Shown here: piece after piece, positions 9,801-17,025 of the stretch | How the letters are laid out: each line of letters starts with the position of its first letter | Position numbering within the stretch: position 1 is the first letter of the stretch | Assembly (NCBI RefSeq): GCF_963678635.1 | Contig: NW_026971079.1 | Span: 1-64,000, forward strand | Source of the DNA: Symsagittifera roscoffensis | Taxonomy: Eukaryota > Xenacoelomorpha > Acoela > Convolutidae | Direction: 5' to 3' | Length of the DNA: 64,000 nucleotides | The notes under the pieces: generated by a model | What the model was told of the DNA's origin: nothing | Databases searched by the model: none | What the model saw: the letters and a program-made list of their open reading frames with translations, nothing else | Made by a program: the position numbers and the translations under genes

Positions 9801-11122
9801 ATGCGATATAATTGAGCAATCGTCGCGCCTCCAAAGGCCATCACCGTGGTGACCCATGAGGTCCTCAAATTCGACAGCACTCTGACTAAGCTGTCTCCCA
9901 ATATCAGGTGAGATGTCCCAAGTGGTGGTTGCTGCAGGTTCACAGCCGGGCTCCAGGTAGCTCGATTGAAGCAGGCTCTCGGATCTGTCTCCGGAACTCC
10001 CGTGAAATTATACTTCAATTGATTATTCTTCTGCACGTCTATTATACGAGACACTTTCTTCGCTGGCATCTTCCTTACTTTCCTCTCTGGGATTCTCGAG
10101 CTCCCCATGAGTGGTGTCACGTTACTTATCCCTTGTCTGATTACTGTCTGGGAGAGTTGTACTCTGCCCGTATCGTCAATCGTTCCATAGAGTGCAGTCA
10201 CCCCGGAACCTGGTGCATTCTTGTTAGCGACCAATCGTCCAGCTGTCTCTATCAGTTTTCTCACTGTCTGTTCTACGACGGGATCACCCAAGGTGTCACT
10301 AGGATCCGGGATTGTTACTCGGTTCGTCTCTGCTGGAAGCCGTGTCTCCGTTGTTTGACTCATTTCTCGAGGTGTCAAGAGCTCCATCGGGGACTGCCCA
10401 CGAGGAATATCCCTTGCAGGTATCACTTTCTCAATGGCCGTTGTCGACACCGCCTGTTCCGATCGCTCTTTGTATTCCTGCCTTAAGCGTTGGATCTCTT
10501 GACCCTGCTTTTTGTTGCAGTCTTCAAACAACTTTCTCCACATGTCCCGGTCTTCCTCCATCGCCAGCATGGTCTTCGTCATATCGTCTAACTCCTTCTT
10601 CGTACTTCTCAGCTGATCGTTCATCTCGTCCAGATCTTGTATGGTTTGGTTCGTCTGAACCTTCTGTGTTACTTTCGCCCTTTTTGGTGGCACAGCTGCT
10701 CTCAGTGGTGAACCAGACGAGGTCGCCTCGCTCTTCATCTCCCGATGCATTCTCGTCAGCCCAGGTTTAGGCTTAGAGGGCATTGGCATCTCACCTGGTT
10801 GGTAAGTCCTAGAACTTCCCAATCCAGGCTCATTCGCCAAGTCACTCCCTGAGAGAGCCCCGTTTCTCCACCTCATCACTCTCATGTTCGGGCGGTCCAG
10901 TACTCCTCTTTCTCCATATGCTGCCATCAATAGGACTTCCGTGGGGCGGTCCCCACGGTTGTCGTGCCCCAAGATGTTGATCAGGGCGGTCAGCAACATG
11001 ACCACCTCTGGGTCCTCCAGAGCGAAGTCTCGTTCGATCAGCCGACGATAGATCGCATCTACCATCGGTCCTACATATGCCTCTGCCAGGTCCATCAATT
11101 CATCCAGGTTGAAGTTGTCCAT
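3812..11122 (-). CDS. ORF4: giant SGNH/GDSL hydrolase-domain protein
   Basis: An uninterrupted 2436-codon frame starting at an ATG (11122-11120). Residues 1-100 are a conserved N-terminal region shared with element E. Residues about 155-235 look like a coiled coil. Residues about 400-570 carry all SGNH hydrolase blocks: GDSL with Ser411, the GG of block II near residue 432, GTND with Asn460, and DGIHF with Asp554 and His557. SGNH enzymes are esterases or lipases. A second conserved region at about residues 780-960 has an AGINDHL motif and could be a degenerate repeat of the same fold (inference). The remainder has acidic low-complexity stretches around residue 1560-1650 and no domain I recognise. 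No signal peptide is seen, so a secreted envelope role is not supported. The 3' position resembles that of an env gene. Confidence 0.85.
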   Translation of the reverse strand: MDNFNLDELMDLAEAYVGPMVDAIYRRLIERDFALEDPEVVMLLTALINILGHDNRGDRPTEVLLMAAYGERGVLDRPNMRVMRWRNGALSGSDLANEPGLGSSRTYQPGEMPMPSKPKPGLTRMHREMKSEATSSGSPLRAAVPPKRAKVTQKVQTNQTIQDLDEMNDQLRSTKKELDDMTKTMLAMEEDRDMWRKLFEDCNKKQGQEIQRLRQEYKERSEQAVSTTAIEKVIPARDIPRGQSPMELLTPREMSQTTETRLPAETNRVTIPDPSDTLGDPVVEQTVRKLIETAGRLVANKNAPGSGVTALYGTIDDTGRVQLSQTVIRQGISNVTPLMGSSRIPERKVRKMPAKKVSRIIDVQKNNQLKYNFTGVPETDPRACFNRATWSPAVNLQQPPLGTSHLILGDSLVRVLSNLRTSWVTTVMAFGGATIAQLYRMVELMNPGKIPNVMILVGTNDISRGSDEQEALWESMMVCLFTTLWQKFSCAVLTVCTVPMNARSLTASGRRHNEGVMRWNNILRNLANRNAGRMILMDIEHELRAMDQTRLTTDGIHFDSVEGQAWLNRVFQERLDELETELFDTGVLKEEGTVNDTVITTFVPPNLETRSGTVPAVTNYRQQSSSEPGRRTDVQDRLGEAPMRRTIHPRRRIGPVNQPIEEVAGTSRSDTRSETTSTSREERPIRGSLMWSRSIPSPWHIYKDELMKLDLQRVSFIEDARRMLNGATLSVSRLYSITGVDWLIAASINFSSTTALRFADLEGLPSNNTMGPVNARPLQDVRLNHDERNREERPGRFLTARAPIGQHVKIFRQLTTPPGHVKERVYPKLVNQDGDAQRYGGLTAIKKDETIFAAYDKAEMRKVKIMVVANSEFVYTSKSLFWPDVIMLAAVDLDLLQSVSLAIGVQRQTEMNPITIVFAGINDHLHSRGFLSRLRDPATAENAVWPAIKDILESMGEVVDATKEGSFNKVTLRVVFALSPGYAHLPDGLKFVYAMVALLSEGKYDVIISAPNRMIEMENLRPLKAELPAVWSDISNAMRGFKDHALHMLVLDEVLGLELSNFSRQLKLKPGIDDDHRVITAMSNDLWFRAMEVASEDTRRKNSLETRAHLEAMVLRTKPEANQWLHLNPRVAVLGADAFQQGPVMITKIHAYLLKEVNLAENAGEKTAEFVNRMCQITLETFWNQEVKGQEGFERTGSMLEGLGAGWTASFLAKVYPKVSHYLIKEFLQAVVKVSIVELIALFVTFGAENFVKGPAILLTDGIQNLRLDGLLTLIAITHGNLGGLMKLARCPEQMKERVRNLDMKKSTDSWNKIRDLRHTLIQYLLQQNRFGTGEDETIEREEDVRRHVGGMPLLTHLSLAMRIDPLALIRGVTEFVTVIYGPAVTFAFPDVKVEAYRRSVLHLNLISAVDGSTLNWCEQHALRELMSEDLLFAKISEPEMTVINFDDHFCDRMGEVERGHIEVFPKLWNLRPYDKTNGEMTRVPRLTAAYHKMREETKDWGDYKKLPEAIPEFPLIRRMLLGAVSVVQTPRLRAFETNERRVGNFSVTMDPYFVGRNAAVLQYTRFAYTDQATRRRISNAATPKPGRFDEEWKGLGLAPMRMRGRTELPEASLILTSVRKEMKVGGVLQTRTFLAPFGCEEIKVVHGEEEDKSAGTLLIPRFHEEADNDEQGPSNSNKDKSEGDDGQGGSRQTEEPMQQDQAGGEDDRASTGGTSSLDFNIFSDLENNADTLEATEPADEGTSTLEPPSAFMEMKRNLPESSSPGNSRNNDQRILMESPRRRRIEASARVPFLGTLPEEEWEVHHRDHESRTGCKLDRMAFMEEVWTVIQSYGTQSILKTGLNQPLMREVLDKLDECEGRLSELLIDSATDESEANSPIKMTPQDDEGEVVYLSRTRRGTMRSKMVIDKINAMKLKLGSRVMPRRIGKTKVDSEISMKAGNSAKRKRVEEVMDLGQGDYQLSVTDRILTDIAMVPPILMAGIKSTGYRSKRSDRTLTGATLEMKILSQCGESKMRDFKPSPMNHGKGNVAGQLTPVEYNRLTVSETVSIDEPTGGYMEMLEYRNSARGYVMALEEEKAMEGYLETMLQGTTLNQKAYGTLASSDVQAETIKQLVSLPWKAVVLRYFEEEMRTTPRIHALVAVPYVRTELQLRFAWCMMRLTREEYDSEERKRSKEEKVFLMTNLRDLIVQEGAAVACAKRRDALCFIRFLIEQISVPALNTCVKMLREGDERTKALFLLALLDMQQSKPMRVNMKEPEELEPMKKIDEIRRFSNKELRLTKESMGALPKSSEYCGPIKKKSYSYVSGIIGIAYNPFLSEDIRDCFFDYEQAVLPRFWTSRIVTIKSVNNPQAKLGLVLEEEVTAPSVPKSDKRVEFGLGFSDELLRTSLMAVWELMRPSWCPSPNADSILRATQDVQRELNADCNLRDLNIIHNI

Positions 11123-11174
11123 TCTATTCTTTTCAAGTTTGATTCGATTCTTTGACTCAAGTGAGTAATTTAAA

Positions 11175-11206
11175 TGATCAATCAGGATCTAGAAAAGAAA
11201 TCACGA
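11175..11206 (-). promoter_or_regulatory. Conserved segment upstream of ORF4 (candidate 3' splice site)
   Basis: On the minus strand it reads a CGTGATTTC block, a T-rich run ending in TAG, then ATCCTGATTGATC. The same arrangement occurs about 60-70 bases upstream of ORF4 in elements B and E. The pyrimidine run plus TAG fits a splice acceptor for a spliced mRNA encoding ORF4, as retroviruses use for env. Function is inferred from conservation only. Confidence 0.45.
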
Positions 11207-11430
11207 ATGTCACACTTGTCAGTTTCACCTTAACATATATCGTTAAAATTTGCTTAAAGACAGTTCAGATAAAAAGATATTTATCCTAGAATTTATTAAA
11301 ATCAATTGGTTTCTGAAATTTTGGAATTCGACCTAAGATTGGACAGTCCAAACTTTGGATCTATTCCCAAGATCGTCATCTAGTTGTTCATGGTCACTAA
11401 CCCCTACTTACCCATGATCTTGATAACCTA

Positions 11431-11460
11431 ACACATAACATAACATAACATAACATAACA
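11431..11460. repeat. (CATAA)n microsatellite
   Basis: About five uninterrupted CATAA units in the spacer between ORF3 and ORF4, followed by CACATATCACATATTACAT. Element B has only a short related TGTTATGTTAT trace at about 34282. Confidence 0.85.
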
Positions 11461-11518
11461 CACATATCACATATTACATGCAGCTTGGTCTTTGCCCTAA
11501 CATCCTCTCGCACATCAC

Positions 11519-12799
11519 TCAGCCTATACTTAAGTAATATTTCTTATGTAGATATACTTGTATGTTCGTATCAGAGAATATCACGTGTACAAGCGCGTAC
11601 AATTCCCGAGGATGCAGTCTTCCTCTATTTGGATCGTACACTGGAAGCGAGAGCTCCTTCACGTCCATTTCCACAAGGAAGTCCCTCAGCCTCGTCAAAG
11701 ACAAGAATAGGTTTTCTGGGTCCACGTGCTGCTTCTCTGTTGCCCTCGTTACCAAGAAGCATAAGTACTTTCCCGGTATCTGCGACACCGCCGGAGGTAA
11801 GGCTGCTACGCCCCCTATCCCTGGTCTTTGCTTCCAAAGGAAATCCACGTTTTTGTATTCCCTCTTAAAATCTGCCGCTAGCGCCGTCCTAAAACTCATG
11901 TCTGCGGTGATTGCTATCGCACATGTTCTGTTTGTGAGTATGAAATCACTGTCTGTTAGTATTATGTTACTAGAATATTCATTTGTTAAATTAAAATATG
12001 ACTCAACTACCCTGCCTATGTCAGGTTTCTTAGGTTCTTCGCCTGTTTCTGCTTCTAAGTCTCCTGTTTCTCTTGCTATTCTTAATTTTTTTATTATCAA
12101 GTTTTCAGTGTGGGTAAGTCCTACCCCCACTCCCCGGACAAAAATATCCATCGGCGTCCCCGTCGATCGCATACCGGGTATTAAGTCAAGGTTAGAAGCT
12201 GGAATGAGAAGTTGTCCTTCCTGGGCAGCCCAGGAAGGATCATCTCGTTCGGTCTTAATGTATTTCGCGCTTTCACGATCTACGTCTTGAATCGTAACGC
12301 TGGTCTCTTTAGGGTCTGATGTCATTTCGTTCAGCCACTCTAAGACACGCAGGTTCGTCTGGTCTTGTTCATATGACTGCTGTTGCTCATCGTCAAATTC
12401 TACCTCGGGTTTCGACCAGTCGTCAACCCACTCATCGTTATGATCATCGACTATGTCAATGTCTTGTGACACAGTTATTTCTTCTAAACCCACTACTTCC
12501 TCCACTACTTTCTTTAGATCTATCCCATCCACTACAAAGTCGTCACCGTAAGGATTGTGTTTCTTTCTTGGTCTCGTCCCGTCCTTCTGACGAGTCTGAA
12601 TCGTGAACGGAAGATCTGGTTCCAAGTTCTTGGGAACCTCTGTCTGTTCGGGATCCTGCCAATCCTCTTCTGCGTAGGGTAAGGTTTCATCGTCCGCTTC
12701 GATCTTTTCGTTTGGATCCAGGTCCAGCGGTGTATCCGTACCTTCCCCTACGATCTCGTTTCCATCGTTCTTCTCCCTGGTGCCTTTTTCATTGATCTC
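11519..12799 (-). CDS. ORF3: macro-domain-like protein, in frame with pol
   Basis: Open frame directly downstream of the pol stop and in the same frame. No ATG occurs in frame until about 12325, so the first ~155 codons would need stop-codon readthrough or a non-AUG start. The N-terminal half is acidic. The C-terminal ~150 residues (about 11990-11530) match the pattern of macro (ADP-ribose-binding) domains: an early strand with a DSDFI turn, hydrophobic AIAITAD, helix ALAADFKREY, a Gly-rich PGIGG turn, strand KYLCFLVTR, a long helix with LSLTRLRDFL, strand ELSLPVYDP, then helix and the final strand IQVYLHKKY. Macro domains bind or hydrolyse ADP-ribose derivatives. The call rests on pattern, not on a profile search. 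Confidence 0.55.
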   Translation of the reverse strand, partial: EINEKGTREKNDGNEIVGEGTDTPLDLDPNEKIEADDETLPYAEEDWQDPEQTEVPKNLEPDLPFTIQTRQKDGTRPRKKHNPYGDDFVVDGIDLKKVVEEVVGLEEITVSQDIDIVDDHNDEWVDDWSKPEVEFDDEQQQSYEQDQTNLRVLEWLNEMTSDPKETSVTIQDVDRESAKYIKTERDDPSWAAQEGQLLIPASNLDLIPGMRSTGTPMDIFVRGVGVGLTHTENLIIKKLRIARETGDLEAETGEEPKKPDIGRVVESYFNLTNEYSSNIILTDSDFILTNRTCAIAITADMSFRTALAADFKREYKNVDFLWKQRPGIGGVAALPPAVSQIPGKYLCFLVTRATEKQHVDPENLFLSLTRLRDFLVEMDVKELSLPVYDPNRGRLHPRELYALVHVIFSDTNIQVYLHKKYYLSIG

Positions 12800-15700
12800 T
12801 CAAGCAGGATCCATCATTAGATAATCCCCTTCTTCCATGTCTGCAGGTATACACCAGTCTTCTGTCGATGGATTGTGTGGCTTGATGTTTTCGTAGTGGG
12901 CGGCTCGGCCAGTACTCAGTCTATAAAAGCGTCCCTCTTGTTGCACCTCTGTAATCATGAAGGGTCCCCTCCATTTCTTTAGAAGCTTCTTTGTCCCTTT
13001 CGGTGGTATAACGTTCTGAAATACCCATACGTAGTCTCCCACCGAGTAAGCCTTTGCACCAGCTGCTTTCTTGTCGAATCTTTTCCTCTGCCTTGCCTGC
13101 GCCTGCTGAGTGTTTCGTCTACACAAATCGTTCAACTCCTGTTGGCGTTTGATCACATCCCTCACGTAGACCTGTGGGGACGTTTTCTTTCCCTCATATT
13201 CTGAGTAGAAGAATGTCAAGGGTAAAGACTTCTCGTGTCCCGTCAGCATCATGTGTGAACTAACTCCAGTGGTGGAGTGTTGCGTGCTATTATAAGCTCC
13301 CATCACCTGTGGAAGGTATCTGTCCCAATCGGTCATGTACGTGGAACAATATACCCTCAGCATCGACACTAACGTCCTATTCTGTCTTTCCACTAAGCCA
13401 TTCGTCTGAGGGTGGTATGTCATGGAGTGAGCCTGAGCGACTTGTGACCGTCTCATAAGCTCTTTCGTAAGCTCGCCTACGAAAGCCGTTCCATTGTCCG
13501 ATTGAAACGTCATTGGACAACCATGTCTTGCTATCCACGTATTGATCAGGTGGTCGCATGTCTCTTCCGCCGAGGCAGTTATGCAGGGCACGGCCTCTGC
13601 ATACTTCGTGAAGTGATCTATCATGACCAAGACTTGGTTGTAACCGCTGTCTGTCATGCATATCTTCTGGTGATCTATCTGCACCACCTCGTTGAATTCA
13701 GACGACTCAATCGATTGTAAAGGAAATCGCAACTTCCTAGGATCCTTGACCTGTTGGCATGACAGACATGCTGTCACCCATTTCTTGCATGCCTTTTTCA
13801 TCCCAGGCCACTCAAAGCCCTTCAGGATCCTCTGATACACTTTGTCGATCCCTTGATGGCCCATCTGATCATGCGACCTGAATAATAGTTCTGTCTGATA
13901 GAGTTGCCGCAACACTATCGCGTTATATTTGTATAAGACCTTGTCTTCTTCTCTTCTCCTGCAAGCCACGATCCCGTCCTTGTTCAGATATAATCTCCCC
14001 TCCTTCTGCATGAAGTATTGTCTCAGGATCCTATAGCTGTCTTCTTCCAGGTCACCTTTGTCAGGTGCACCGTTTTCTATCCACCTTTTTAGGTTGCTTG
14101 TCATGCGATCATTTCTCTGCGCCCTTAGAAGGTCCGAGAGTCTGTATCTCGCCTTCAAGTACGTCTTCATGACCCTCATCTGACTATTCAGCTCGTTGGG
14201 CTGATGTGTGTCTTCTTCCATCTTAACGCACCAAATCTTCGCCAACGGTTGTGTTTCTTGCTGAAACGGTTGAAGATCAGTCCTGACTGCCTCTTTCTGT
14301 GGCAATAAGCTCATCGACCGCTTTGATATTGCTATTGTTTCTAAGTCATCCGCTGCGTTGTCAAAGACTCTTTCGCTTGGTATTAGGTAGCGATCACTGT
14401 CAGGATCCTGGTACACTTCTCTGTCCAGGTTCCTTGCCCGAGTTTCCACTAGTAGCGTGTGTATTGCTAGTTCTGACAGTTCTGATCCCGAGGTCGAATT
14501 CCTGTCGGAATAGGTATCCATTCCTGAGTTTCGGGAATCATCATCCGTCGAAGGTGTTGTGCTGGAGACTGCACGCTCCTCCAGATCATGTCTGTATTTC
14601 CTTCGCATCCATCTGAACTCCCCGGACAAAACCTTGTTCTCTAGGTCCTGTTTCTCATCAGGAATTTTCTCGTCTATCTCGAACTCCCCGGACAAATTCA
14701 CTTGTCCCGGGTGTTGATCTTGTGATCGCTGGTTTTTCTCCTTATCCTTCTCCCCGGACAAATAGTCTTGCAGCCGATTTTGTTCTACAACTTCACCCTC
14801 TTTATCCCGGTCTACAAAGGTGACAGTTTTCTTTTGCTTGCCGCTCTCCTGTCCTTTCTGTCCGTAAGAAGTACTGGTTAAAATCTCTTGGGGTATTGAG
14901 GACACTAGTTGCTGAACTATTGTCCTACAATCCCTCTCGTTCTCTTCGTGTTGTCGTCTGGACGGCATGATCTTGACCTTCTCACTGACTGTTAGCGATG
15001 CCACTGCTGCTGTCCACTCGGGGTTATCTCTGGTCACTTCTCTTTCTAACAATCCACCCAGCATCCGCATCACTTGGGGTGTGACTTGCACTGTTTTATC
15101 CAATAATGAGAGGCTGTTTATATTCATGCGAGAGAGTTCTTGCTGGACCAGGTTCGAGCGCAGCAACAGATCCAAGGGGACCGGGTCCTCCCTTGACAGG
15201 ATCTTTATCTCGGCTGCTTTCTCTACAGGTAACTCAGGGTGCCCTGGAATTGGATGTCCAGACTTATCCAACCATCTCGTTAAGGGAAGCGCTTCATAAG
15301 TTTCTTTGTCCAGAAACGAGAATCCCTCCTTTATTTCCGCCTGATTGGCCTGCTTCTGCTCCAATCTTTCATAGAACTCAGTTTTCTTGCTGAGGCTGTC
15401 AGCATTCTGGTGTTTATCACGCATCCTATGTTCGATTATCATATGGTAGCCATCCAGTCTTACTATCCATCTACCAATATAACTCTGATCCATCGAGTAG
15501 GTCTTCAACCAGGATAACGCTCTGTTGTCCACGCGTAACTTGAAGGGAGCGCTCCCCAAGTATGCACGGTACTTCTCCACGAAGGTGACTACTGCAAACA
15601 TTTCTGCTTTTGGTGCGCCATATTTCATCTCTGTGTCACTCAAGACTTTGCTGCCGTATGCAATGGGACGGAGAACTGTTCTTCCGTTCCATTCTTGCTC

Positions 15701-16312
15701 TTGATGCAATATTCCTGAGATGGCCACCACCGATGCGTCTGTGTCAAGAACATACATGCCCTTTTCTGTAGGCATGCCCAGCACTGGCGCTTCACACAGT
15801 TCCCGCTTTATGTTCTCGAAAGCAACTTGTGCCTCATCGTTCCATTCGAACTTCTTCCCTTTGTTGCGCATCAGCTTCTGCATCGGATACACCTTGTCCG
15901 CATATCCTTTAATGAATTCACGGTAGTATTTGGCAAACCCTAGGAAGCTCATGAGCTGTGTGTCTGTTCTAGGAGCTTTCCATGTCAACACTGCTTCCAC
16001 TGCTTCCGGGTGCGGCCTCACGCCATGCCTATCCACCATCCTTCCTAGGTACTTTATCGAATCCCTAAGGATTTCACATTTCGATGGTTTGCATTTCAAG
16101 CCTGCTCTTTTCATACATCCGAAGACCTCATCGAGTCGATCAATGTGATCCTCCAGGGTTGGTGTCGCTATGACTACGTCATCCACGTAGCACATCAAGA
16201 GATTCCCGTACTTTTTGGTCAATCCTTTCAAAGCCTGAGCCATCAGCCTTTGAAAAGTTGCTGTTGCATTGCACAAGCCGAAGGGCATCCTCTTCCACTG
16301 GTACAACCCCAA
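12800..16312 (-). CDS. pol: pol: RT (C-terminal part), RNase H, integrase
   Basis: A frame of 1170 codons. The RT active site is YVDD (16178-16189). RNase H follows with TDAS (about 15735), the catalytic Glu in GAPKAEMF, the Asp in RVDNRAL and NADSLS (about 15400). A charged linker of about 420 residues (about 15300-14050) separates RNase H from integrase and contains three LSGE repeats. Integrase has an HHCC zinc-binding module (about 13880-13750), Asp in VQIDH, Asp in SDNG, Glu in GLVERQN with 35 residues between the last two, and a C-terminal GPF motif (about 12970). The first codon here is TTG; the true upstream part of RT lies in another frame at 16243-16905 because of a one-base loss. 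The frame ends at TGA 12802-12800. Confidence 0.93.
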   Translation of the reverse strand: MGLYQWKRMPFGLCNATATFQRLMAQALKGLTKKYGNLLMCYVDDVVIATPTLEDHIDRLDEVFGCMKRAGLKCKPSKCEILRDSIKYLGRMVDRHGVRPHPEAVEAVLTWKAPRTDTQLMSFLGFAKYYREFIKGYADKVYPMQKLMRNKGKKFEWNDEAQVAFENIKRELCEAPVLGMPTEKGMYVLDTDASVVAISGILHQEQEWNGRTVLRPIAYGSKVLSDTEMKYGAPKAEMFAVVTFVEKYRAYLGSAPFKLRVDNRALSWLKTYSMDQSYIGRWIVRLDGYHMIIEHRMRDKHQNADSLSKKTEFYERLEQKQANQAEIKEGFSFLDKETYEALPLTRWLDKSGHPIPGHPELPVEKAAEIKILSREDPVPLDLLLRSNLVQQELSRMNINSLSLLDKTVQVTPQVMRMLGGLLEREVTRDNPEWTAAVASLTVSEKVKIMPSRRQHEENERDCRTIVQQLVSSIPQEILTSTSYGQKGQESGKQKKTVTFVDRDKEGEVVEQNRLQDYLSGEKDKEKNQRSQDQHPGQVNLSGEFEIDEKIPDEKQDLENKVLSGEFRWMRRKYRHDLEERAVSSTTPSTDDDSRNSGMDTYSDRNSTSGSELSELAIHTLLVETRARNLDREVYQDPDSDRYLIPSERVFDNAADDLETIAISKRSMSLLPQKEAVRTDLQPFQQETQPLAKIWCVKMEEDTHQPNELNSQMRVMKTYLKARYRLSDLLRAQRNDRMTSNLKRWIENGAPDKGDLEEDSYRILRQYFMQKEGRLYLNKDGIVACRRREEDKVLYKYNAIVLRQLYQTELLFRSHDQMGHQGIDKVYQRILKGFEWPGMKKACKKWVTACLSCQQVKDPRKLRFPLQSIESSEFNEVVQIDHQKICMTDSGYNQVLVMIDHFTKYAEAVPCITASAEETCDHLINTWIARHGCPMTFQSDNGTAFVGELTKELMRRSQVAQAHSMTYHPQTNGLVERQNRTLVSMLRVYCSTYMTDWDRYLPQVMGAYNSTQHSTTGVSSHMMLTGHEKSLPLTFFYSEYEGKKTSPQVYVRDVIKRQQELNDLCRRNTQQAQARQRKRFDKKAAGAKAYSVGDYVWVFQNVIPPKGTKKLLKKWRGPFMITEVQQEGRFYRLSTGRAAHYENIKPHNPSTEDWCIPADMEEGDYLMMDPA

Positions 16313-16905
16313 TTCGCACGCGAAACCGGTTTTTCCCTATCTTTCTTCCGCAAAGGAACCTGCCAGAAGGCAGAACCCAAGTCCAATGTGGTGAAGAACT
16401 TTGCATCACCAAGTTTAGATAGGCTCTCGTCTATTCGCGGTATCGGGTACGCATCTTTAATCGTTACCGCGTTCAAGTAACGAAAGTCGCAACAAAATCT
16501 AAGCTGCCCCCCTTTCTTTTTCGCCATGACTACCCCGCAAGCCCACGGCGATTTCGAGGGTTCTATCATGTCGTATTCAAGCAACATTTCTATTTCCGCT
16601 CGGCACGCTTCCGATTTGTGTGGCGTCATTCGCCTTGCGCCTTCCCTATGGGGAACGGCGCCCTCTTCTAGTTCGATTTCGTGTTCGACGAAATTACAGC
16701 AACCGATGTCCGCCTTATGTTTTGAAAATACTTCGGCGTTCCGATTTAGGAGGTCCCGAAATTTTTCGAAATCTCCCTCACCTATTTTTCCTTTTAAATG
16801 TTCTATCTCTGGCAAAACCGGTTTGTCAGATTCTAGTTCGTATGACGAGGGGCGTTCCGGAAAATTCGAGCAGCTTGATAAGCCGTCGTCCGTTTCGGAT
16901 TTCAT
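16243..16905 (-). CDS. pol: pol N-terminal part: RT fingers and palm
   Basis: A 220-codon frame carrying the first RT blocks: KSPWACGVVMAKKKGG, the FCCDFRYLNAVTIKDAYPIPRID block and the LDLGSAFWQVPL block with a catalytic Asp. It leaves frame in an A5 run (16330-16334 on the plus strand as T5), where element B reads through, so one base is missing here relative to the other copy. The last ~25 codons are out-of-frame translation. Upstream, an 8-bp tandem duplication (16968-16983) breaks continuity with the preceding pol leader, which itself lies in a different frame from gag. Confidence 0.88.
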   Translation of the reverse strand: MKSETDDGLSSCSNFPERPSSYELESDKPVLPEIEHLKGKIGEGDFEKFRDLLNRNAEVFSKHKADIGCCNFVEHEIELEEGAVPHREGARRMTPHKSEACRAEIEMLLEYDMIEPSKSPWACGVVMAKKKGGQLRFCCDFRYLNAVTIKDAYPIPRIDESLSKLGDAKFFTTLDLGSAFWQVPLRKKDREKPVSRANWGCTSGRGCPSACAMQQQLFKG

Positions 16906-16967
16906 TGAAAATAATTTATGAATAGATTTTATTTCATTAATCCTCTTTAAAATTTTATCTTTATTGG

Positions 16968-16983
16968 CATGATAACATGATAA
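16968..16983. repeat. 8-bp tandem duplication at the start of pol
   Basis: CATGATAA occurs twice in direct succession. Element B has one unit at the equivalent place (near 28752), and with a single unit the leader of pol would be in frame with RT. The duplication therefore looks like a small lesion of element A. Confidence 0.7.
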
Positions 16984-17025
16984 GGACAGTCTTTCACATT
17001 ATGTTTCTTCAAGTTTTGTGTCTCC

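Larger units (their letters stand above)
11123..11518. other. Intergenic region between ORF3 and ORF4
   Basis: About 400 bases without a gene. They hold a conserved candidate splice-acceptor segment near the ORF4 side, a short CATAA repeat near the ORF3 side and an AT-rich middle. The corresponding spacers in elements B (34163-34610) and E (from 63884) share the acceptor-like segment. Nothing else is recognised. Confidence 0.6.

Noticed and set aside
1..11155. Plus-strand frames opposite ORF4, ORF6, pol and gag
   Set aside because: They lie antisense to intact, domain-bearing frames and show no motif of their own.
16243..16335. Programmed frameshift site in RT
   Set aside because: The break lies in the middle of RT between conserved motifs, and element B has the extra base. 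A regulated shift there would have no sense, so a small loss or read error is the simpler reading.
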